A stretch of DNA of 64,000 nucleotides, from the NCBI GenBank assembly GCA_023213395.1, contig CM041465.1:141181741-141245740 (forward strand). The letters are read 5' to 3'. The notes below the pieces were generated by a model. The model worked only from the letters and a program-made list of their open reading frames with translations, had not been told where the DNA came from and made no database searches. Below, piece by piece: positions 57,428 to 64,000 of this stretch (position 1 is the first letter of the stretch; each line of letters starts with the position of its first letter). A program made the translations under genes and the position numbers. The DNA is from Cycas panzhihuaensis (taxonomy: Eukaryota > Cycadophyta).

Positions 57428-58760
57428 TCATCCTTTTCTACTTCTGAGGTTGGGACCTTCTAAAGCCCCCCCCTCCTTCAGCGTGCTCTGGTGCCCCATG
57501 TCTATCTGGACTTGAGTTTCTTTCTCCCTTGTAGCCTTTCTTGGGGGTCTACCCACCTTCCTCTCCACCCCATAATCTGGGACCTTTCTAGTATCTGATT
57601 TGGTGCATTTAGATACCCATTTATGTATCCCTCCACCTCTGCTCAAGTCTGATCCTTTCGCCCCACCTTCTCCTCCTCCTTCACCCACCGTAGCTGCCTG
57701 CCTCTCCTCTTGGTTCTGATCTTTCGGCGTCCCCTCCTCGGGTTCAGAAAAGTAGTCCTCCAAATCCCAGTTTATGTTCTTGGCGACCAGCGGTTCCTCA
57801 TCCACTGGGGCCCTGATATCACCTTCCTCCCGAATCCGATCTGAGTCTCCTGGTCCCTCCACACTGGGGATTACAACATTCTCATCAGCTTTAGATTTTC
57901 CTTTACCAGATTCCAATTCCTTTTGGATCTCCCCTCCTCCTCCCAGAGATTCCTTGAAGACCACTGATTCGGTTTCTACTTCTGTGAGACAAATCCCAGT
58001 AGAGGTCTCTCCACCGTCCTGCACATTGCGAGGCAATTCCTCAACAATATTCCCTTTATTCTGCGGTGTCAACCTCATCTGATCTACCGGTTTCCCTCTT
58101 ATTACCTTCTGTCTCATCCTCCCTCATTGGAATACCTGGGCATTGAAAGGGGAGATGCCCCCGGATCTTACACTTTGTGCACCTGAATGTATCCACCTCA
58201 TAAAATAATCCTTGTTTAATGGACAACCCGTCCGACTCCAGCTCAATCTCATCTGGAAGCTCGTCATCAAGCTTAGCCAGCACACAAAATCTGGCATTCA
58301 TCAATCTAGATTTGTGTTTAGTGGCTGAATCCACCGCAAGAAGAGGCCCTATCATCTTGGTCATCCCTTTAACCGCCTCGGGGTTCCAAAATGTAAGGAG
58401 CCACAGGGTTGTACCCAAACCGGGGCTTGTTTAACCACAGGGGATCCTGGGTCAAAACCCGGGTGCCATTTTTCCAATGTCATGGCCTTTCTTCTGAACA
58501 TCCATGGAGATTTCAATAGAATAGGGATCATGTCTTCCTGGCTTAAAAACCTAAACAGAACACACCCCTTAGGCATTGCCATAACTTGGACAGGATTTCT
58601 AGTCTTCCATTTGTGTCTTATCCACTCCTAATAGTGTCCAAACTGGCACGGGACGAGAACCTCCCTACCAGGCTGTTCTCCCAATACTGAATAGTTCTTT
58701 CAGTTACTTCTTTAGGTATTTTTAGTTTAAATCATTTAGATTTTTATTGGTGAAATGTCT
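57428..58760 (-). pseudogene. LINE2 ORF1 (gag-like, DUF4283 and CCHC knuckle)
   Basis: The probable N-terminal region reads TERTIQYWENSLVGRF (near 58700), then VMAMPKGCVLFRFLSQEDMI and KSPWMFRRKAMTLEKWHPGF, a DUF4283-type RNA-binding block. In the next frame (58056-58418) LLAVDSATKHKSRLMNARFC leads to the knuckle FRCTKCKIRGHLPFQC (CX2CX4HX4C intact). The C-terminal part (57428-58117) is long, acidic and Gly-rich without motifs, ending DMGHQSTL...RSRKG. Frame changes near 58620, 58400 and about 58090 break it. The protein would coat the LINE RNA. Confidence 0.85.
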
Positions 58761-59314
58761 ACTTCCTCATCCTATCCATTATTCAAAACTTGCGGATAGG
58801 TCCTCCCGATGGAGAGGATTGAGATTGATTCAAAGAAGACTGCATCATAATAACAGAAAAAACCAGAACTCAGGCAAACTAAATGAAACAACACCAGCTC
58901 ACCATTGAGCACCACCAATGTCCCTTAGGGTTGAAAATCAGTCTTGGACGGCACCCAACCGGTTCGTCCTTTCTCACCTCGCCTCGCTCGTGAACACGGT
59001 GGCGGCGTGGCCACCTTCTCTCTCGATTGCCACCACCGCCTGCTCAAAATAATCACCCTTAGCCCACACCGCGGCGGCGGGGTCTACCAATCGCTGCGAA
59101 GCGCCTCTTTTTCTTTGCGTCGACCTCCCTCCGACTGCCAACTAACCCGTCTGTCCTTGCTATTGCTCTGCGTGATGGGTCACGCCATCTGAGCAACTCA
59201 TTTGGGGGGACGCCCCCCCGTCTTCGGCCCCACGCCTCCAAAACCCTAGCCGCCGGTCGTCTGCTGCTTCGTCTTACCAGTCACGCCTTCCTCCTTCCTT
59301 TACTCTTTTAATAT
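58761..59314 (-). promoter_or_regulatory. LINE2 5' UTR
   Basis: GC-rich and non-coding, with AAACCCTAGCCGCCGG on the plus strand near 59241 and GGCGGCGG-type triplets. LINE3 has a comparable AAACCCTAG near its 5' end. L1-type elements carry an internal promoter here; none can be pinpointed. The right boundary is set by the target-site duplication. Confidence 0.6.
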
Positions 59315-59331
59315 GAATTACTTGTATCACC
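59315..59331. repeat. Target-site duplication of LINE2, right copy
   Basis: An exact repeat of 53100-53116. Confidence 0.92.
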
Positions 59332-59428
59332 TACCTATGTATAAATTGAAGTATTTCACAACTTTCCTAATTTATTTTTATGTTTTTTTAGTTGCTTTTA
59401 AGTTAATTTTGTGTGTTATTAGTTAAAA

Positions 59429-60935
59429 ATGGCTAGTGGAAGAAGAATAATGGGTTCTATTATAGAGGAACTACTTAGTTCTAAAAATTATTTTGCCTTA
59501 AAATATTATTATTATTATTATTTTTTGAATAATCTTTGGAAGTATATTAATAATTTTGTTATGGGCAAAAATGTAATAAAAACTATTACTTTCAAAAGTA
59601 AATTAAATAAATATACTGATTTTAATAAAGAATATGACGCTAAGAATTGAATACCATTTGGATTTATTAGCTTGTCAATCAATGGGAGCATCATAATAAA
59701 CATTAAAGGTTCTATTACACTAAAGAAAATGTGGGATATAGTCATCAACCTGTTTGAACATAAGGATGATATGAGTGCCTTGAACCTATGAAGTTAACTT
59801 TATAGTTTGAAGATGATATGCACCATGATGGAATATATGCGACATATGAAATCCCATCAAAATTAATTAATGATAATAAGTGAGATAATACCTGATTCAA
59901 AGATTATTACCTACATTTTAAGGATTTTACCACTTTAGTATGAAAATTTTAAAACCATATTTATACTTTTAAATAAACTATCCACATTAATAATTAATTA
60001 TTTGGAATCTCTATTTATGCCACACGAGCAAAAGTTGAAGGATATGGACAATGAACTATCTAGAGTACTGACATCCAAATGAAAAGATAGAAAGCCCTAT
60101 ATTCCAAAGAAGAATATGAATTCTAAATCTGCAATTCAAAAGGAAAAACAAAAGAAGATCAAAGGGGTAGTATAGGCCTAAGTACTATCATTGTAGAAAT
60201 TTGCCATAAATAAAGAAGGATTATTAGGAATAACAATAATAAACAATATTCACAAGCAACTCAATAGTAACCCTAATAGTAGAAATAATAGCCATAAAAA
60301 TAACATCCATTTGGACAACATGGCCACATGACAAATGCAATAAAGAATGCACCAACTAAGATAGATAAGATGTATAAGAGGTTTGGTTTATTGATTCAGA
60401 TATATCAAGATAAATAATTAGCAGACTAAAATACTTTTATCAAATATGGGAAGTGAATCAAAGGGTTACTATTGAGGACAACACCAACTTGGAGGCTGTA
60501 GGAGTTAGAAAGGTGATGCTCATTATGCCAAATTTTAAATGATAATATTTAGAGAATGTTTTGTATGTGCCTAATATGAAGGTGAATCTTATTTTTATAG
60601 GAAAAATTGAATAATAAAATATGGTTATTAGGTTTGCTCACGGTTAATGCATAATTTGTGATAAATAAAATAAGATTATAGCCAAAGGATTTAGGGATAA
60701 TAATATGTATAAATTTGAAGGACACTCTTAAGTATAAAAAGTATTCCTTGTTATAACTCCAAAGTAGAAATTATAGCATGAATAAATAGACCATTTAAAC
60801 TGCTCTAATAACTATTTGATAAATAAGTTAAAAATGGTACATGGTCTTCCTTTGATAAATGTTAAAAATTAATTTTGAAAATCTAATATATTTAGAAAAT
60901 AACACAAAGAGCTAATTATTAAAATTTATAATTGT
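59429..60935 (+). pseudogene. copia3: Ty1-copia gag to pre-integrase remnant
   Basis: ATG at 59429 opens MASGRRIMGSIIEELLSSKN, YFALKYYYYYYFLNNLWKYI, then LSINGSIIINIKGS, KKMWDIVINLFEHKDDMSAL, MEYMRHMKSH and LFMPHEQKLKDMDNE (gag). Near 60180 KYYHCRNLP resembles a degraded CCHC knuckle. Later blocks are LENVLYVPNMKVNLIFIGK (60550-60610) and LINKLKMVHGLPLINVKN, HKELIIKIYN (60820-60930), matching the copia pre-integrase end. Stops are frequent. The reading ends where a minus-strand PBS and LTR begin at 60936. The gag is of a different lineage from copia2. Confidence 0.8.
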
Positions 60936-60947
60936 GCCCTGATACTA
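60936..60947 (-). promoter_or_regulatory. PBS-like site beside the 60.9 kb LTR
   Basis: GCCCTGATACTA on the plus strand, 10 of 12 matching GCTCTGATACCA, directly against the LTR. On the minus strand it would follow the 5' LTR of an element lying to the left, yet that DNA is plus-strand copia3. Confidence 0.55.
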
Positions 60948-61430
60948 TAAGTGAAATGTACAGTAACACTATGTAAGTATAATAGCATAATTAACTCATG
61001 AGATATATACACAAGTAAAGTACCAAATGGATAAAGTAAAGTATCAAGTATATATTAAGTATTCAAGAGCATCGATAAGTATTCAACAAGAATCACCATA
61101 AGAGAGATATCAAGATTTATACATCGAAAACTTAGTGTAGGAAAAACCATGAGAGAAGGTGGAGTTTGGACTTCTCTTATGATCATAATAATTACATCTT
61201 GAAGTCTTCAACCTTTCTCAAGTTCTGAAGTGGTGTGCATATATATATTTATAATATAATTCACTTCATGTGTAGCTTATGACATGTCTTGAGTATTTTC
61301 ATCATCTAATAAAATAATTACATGGATATGTTTTCATCTTACATATCTCAATATATACAAATAGTGGAATGTGTGTGTGTACATTATATACATTGAATAT
61401 TATATATACGATTATTCATATATTTTAACA
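60948..61430 (-). repeat. LTR (minus strand) with PBS on one side and PPT-like tract on the other
   Basis: About 483 bp. On the minus strand it starts TGTTAAAATATATGAATAA and ends CATTTCACTTA (terminal CA decayed). It contains CTCATGGTTTTTCC followed by TAAGTTTTCGATGTATAAA, a block common in the R/U5 part of plant Ty1-copia LTRs. Upstream on that strand is the purine tract TTAAGAGGAAA (61431-61441). No partner LTR was found within the window. Confidence 0.6.
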
Positions 61431-64000
61431 TTTCCTCTTAATATTTAATGTCTTTAAATCTTAACTTCAAGTCTTCAAGTCTTCATCCCTTGATCTTCAA
61501 CCTATATGTTAGACTCAGTACCCTATATTCTATATGTATATATTATATTACTTGTAACATGTAATCATCCATACATTTGTCTCCTACAAGCATTAACCTG
61601 TATGTAGTCATATGTATATCAGTAGTGACTATCTGTGAACAGTCAACCTATAATATAAACCATCACTAAGATCAAAGTATATGAAATATTTTCGTATACA
61701 TCCTCATATCTTCACTTGTATAGTTACTTTCAACCAACATTCTATCAACCATGTTTAACATTTTGTCAATTATTTATCAAATCAATAAATAAATAAAGTG
61801 ATTTATAAGTCCATATAAAATAATAACCATCTACAAAAATACATAGGTAATCGGCTTCTGTAATTGCTAATTCTCTTGGTAATTACTTTAGATACATGGT
61901 TCATCATTTTTTCAAATTGCTTGTACAAGAGTAACTTATTTCTTTCTTTTAGTTGGACCATTTCAATAATTAAATATTAATTGGATCTCATCTAAAGCTA
62001 ATTCGGTATACCATATGAGAATTTTCTTCGTCTCATTAATAAGTGGATCAATCAAAATAGGTACCTTATTGAATACCAAGTGGTGTTATTAATGATCAAA
62101 ATAGGTTTAATCAACTAGTTGGTTTACTCATTTGGTTACTACTTTCCATCCACTAAACCAAATGTGTTTTTCCAAGGGGGATTTTACATGTCCAACAGAT
62201 TAAGAAATTTTCATATCATAAATTCATCAAATATTTCTCACTTCAATAATTTTTCAATTGACTTTGAGTTTTTAAATATCATAAAGGATCCTTAATTCAT
62301 TCACTTTTAAACCAAAATTTATTTTTCTTTTACCATCTTTCAAAAATAATATCACCATCATGTTTGAAGCCTTTGAAAATATTAGAATATACTTAATTTT
62401 TTCTAAAAATGATTATGGAATTTATCCTTTATAAAGTTTTAAGAACTTTTATCAACTTTACCCTTTAATTTATCTATTATCTAAAATATGTTGTATGACC
62501 ACTCATTTCGACCATCTTGAAATTCTATTTTGAATGCAACTGACAACACCTAATTCTCACATATGAGGGATGAGTTATAATAAAAAATGTTTTAATGTAC
62601 CATAAAAAGCTATATGAGCCTTAAGAAACTTGAAAATAAATTTAAAAAATCATTCAAATTTTATTAATAAATTTTGTAAAAAAAAAAAAAAAAAAACTAA
62701 TTTGATTAACTCTGTTTTGGAGTCCATCCCTTTTATTACTTAGCCCTCAGTCATATGGGCTCTATATATGATCTATAACTAAATAAGAGAGGGATAAAAT
62801 CTAAATTTCATAACTTTATAAAAGATGATTAATTTTTTCAAAACATTTATAATTTTTTAATTATAAAATAAAAAATTAATCCTCCACTTTATGCAAAAAA
62901 CATATAAGATCACAAAAATAGAATTTGATCAATTAATTGATCGAATATATATGCAAATCCATTAATAAGAAATCATTGTTAGCATTCTTCATAATTGAAC
63001 ACTAGTCCTTTCATTATTGTTAATGGGATGTAGTGACCATTATTCCTCTATGGGCATGTGATTTTTCTATACTATGGGTGGATTATTTTCATGGCTTATG
63101 GTTATCTCTAAGGTTGTGTTCCTCTTCACTTCAGTTGTGAGCTAAAAAATATATCTTCATGACTGTGGTTATTTTATCTATTGTGGTACTATTTCATTCT
63201 CTTCTTTCATGGCTAGACTCCACAGGTGTACTCTCTAGATTTGGTAGTCTTTCCATGTCTGGTCAAGTGCTTCTTCCCATTACGTAGATGGATAAAATCT
63301 ATAATCTATACCATGGAAGGTGCCTCTATCTTCTATAGAGATTCCAACAAGCAAACACAAGTATCTAACATTTTTTTAGTGATATTCCTTATCTTATGCA
63401 TGGCTTCTCCCCATGTAGAGGGTCTTCTACATTCTCTACTATGGGTAGTCAACATAAGGTAGCTCATATGGGGGGGTTTCTATGATAGACATAGTTGTAT
63501 ACTTCTACACATGTTGGCAAAATTTTCCTTCATTCATAGTAGCAATTGTTTATGGCTTCTCTATATAGATTATCTCCATGATTAACTTCTATTAGGTAGG
63601 AACTCCATTAGAATGTGTTTGTTGTTTTATGCATTTGGTATCTTTATAGCGGTGTGATAAAAATCTTTCTTCCTCCATTTGTTAAGGGCATATGATATAA
63701 GTATGTGACTGGAAAATCTATGTAACGTGAGTTATAGGGCATGGTTGTATTTATGGCCCCTTTATAGGTGGCTTCTCTACGCATGGGAATTTGGCTACAT
63801 ATTTCCATGTGTAAGGATCCATAGATAAATTTAAGCTTTATCTCTATCTGGATTTGCATGACTGTGGAGTTCATTTATTTATCATGGTAATTCTATTTCT
63901 CAGTATTATGTTACAATAGAGAATGTAACTCTTATGTTGAATTCATCATAAATATTGTTATAATCAACCGTTGCTAAAATTATTTTTTTTATATCACCAT
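61431..64000. other. AT-rich DNA, no gene recognised
   Basis: If the LTR at 60948-61430 is a 3' LTR, this DNA would start with a minus-strand element's 3' interior, but I cannot read a pol sequence in it. A 22-base A run lies near 62676. ACTTAGCCCTCAGTCATATG near 62737 repeats the motif seen in other leaders. The 78-codon frame at 63226 shows no known motif. Confidence 0.4.

Larger units (their letters stand above)
53117..59314 (-). mobile_element. LINE2: full-length L1-type LINE, frameshifted
   Basis: A 6.2 kb minus-strand non-LTR retrotransposon with all expected parts. They are a GC-rich 5' UTR (59314 to about 58760), ORF1 with a CCHC knuckle (to 57428), ORF2 with endonuclease, RT, zf-RVT and RNase H (57418-53279), a 3' UTR with CCCATGGTCTAA, and a 12-base A tail (T run at 53117-53128). 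A perfect 17 bp target-site duplication flanks it. The GC content is well above the surroundings, consistent with a younger insertion less eroded by C-to-T decay. At least seven frame changes or stops make it inactive. Confidence 0.93.

Noticed and set aside
53741-58434. Numerous 70-140 codon plus-strand frames across LINE2
   Set aside because: They are antisense shadows of the LINE2 coding regions, caused by the higher GC content.
63226-63462. 78-codon plus-strand frame
   Set aside because: Hydrophobic stretch but no recognised family, no promoter or codon signal. Probably chance.

Overview
The window is nuclear DNA from a seed plant with a large, repeat-rich, strongly AT-biased genome. A gymnosperm is plausible but cannot be proved from sequence alone. 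Evidence for a plant: LTR-retrotransposon primer-binding sites matching plant initiator tRNA-Met (TGGTATCAGAGC type), L1-type LINEs carrying a C-terminal RNase H, and one plant-type O-methyltransferase locus with introns. I found no intact host gene, no RNA gene, no CRISPR array and no bacterial-style operon. Almost everything recognisable is transposable-element sequence at different stages of decay, and several elements are nested in one another.

Layout. 1-5.3 kb: AT-rich DNA with degenerate short repeats. 5.3-7.2 kb: 5'-truncated LINE (LINE1, minus). 7.48 kb: a PPT/PBS junction. 8.36-15.8 kb: a non-coding LTR element (C, plus), interrupted by a young relative (A, minus, 9199-12991, TSD ATGAG, LTRs differing at 1 of 279 sites). 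15.8-18.2 kb: gag remnant and probable leader of a minus-strand Ty1-copia element (copia4). 19.6-35.3 kb: a minus-strand Ty3-gypsy element (gypsy1), split by a ~660 bp AT/AC microsatellite, by a Ty1-copia element (copia1, 22630-29719) inserted in its RT gene, and by a third non-coding LTR element (B, 31892-35214) inserted in gag. 36.4-38.3 kb: LINE ORF1 fragment (LINE3, minus). 38.4-40.1 kb: 3' half of a second Ty3-gypsy element (gypsy2, plus). 42.5-46.2 kb: an O-methyltransferase pseudogene (three exons, several lesions) with a decayed duplicate of its promoter 2 kb upstream. 47.9-52.8 kb: internally deleted Ty1-copia (copia2, plus). 53.1-59.3 kb: a full-length but frameshifted LINE (LINE2, minus) with a 17 bp target-site duplication. 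It splits the leader of another Ty1-copia remnant (copia3, plus), whose gag and pre-integrase remnant occupies 59.4-60.9 kb. 60.95-61.43 kb: a minus-strand LTR with PBS on one side and a PPT-like tract on the other. The rest, to 64 kb, is unrecognised AT-rich DNA.

How the parts relate. The best candidate for something new is the A/B/C family: ~3.3-3.8 kb LTR elements with 279-311 bp LTRs, conserved PBS, PPT and promoter motifs and an alignable interior, but no retroviral-type gene. They look like a non-autonomous family mobilised in trans by a Ty1-copia-like helper, with one recent jump into an older relative. Domain calls rest on my reading of translations. No database search was run. Boundaries of decayed elements are approximate and mismatch counts were made by eye.
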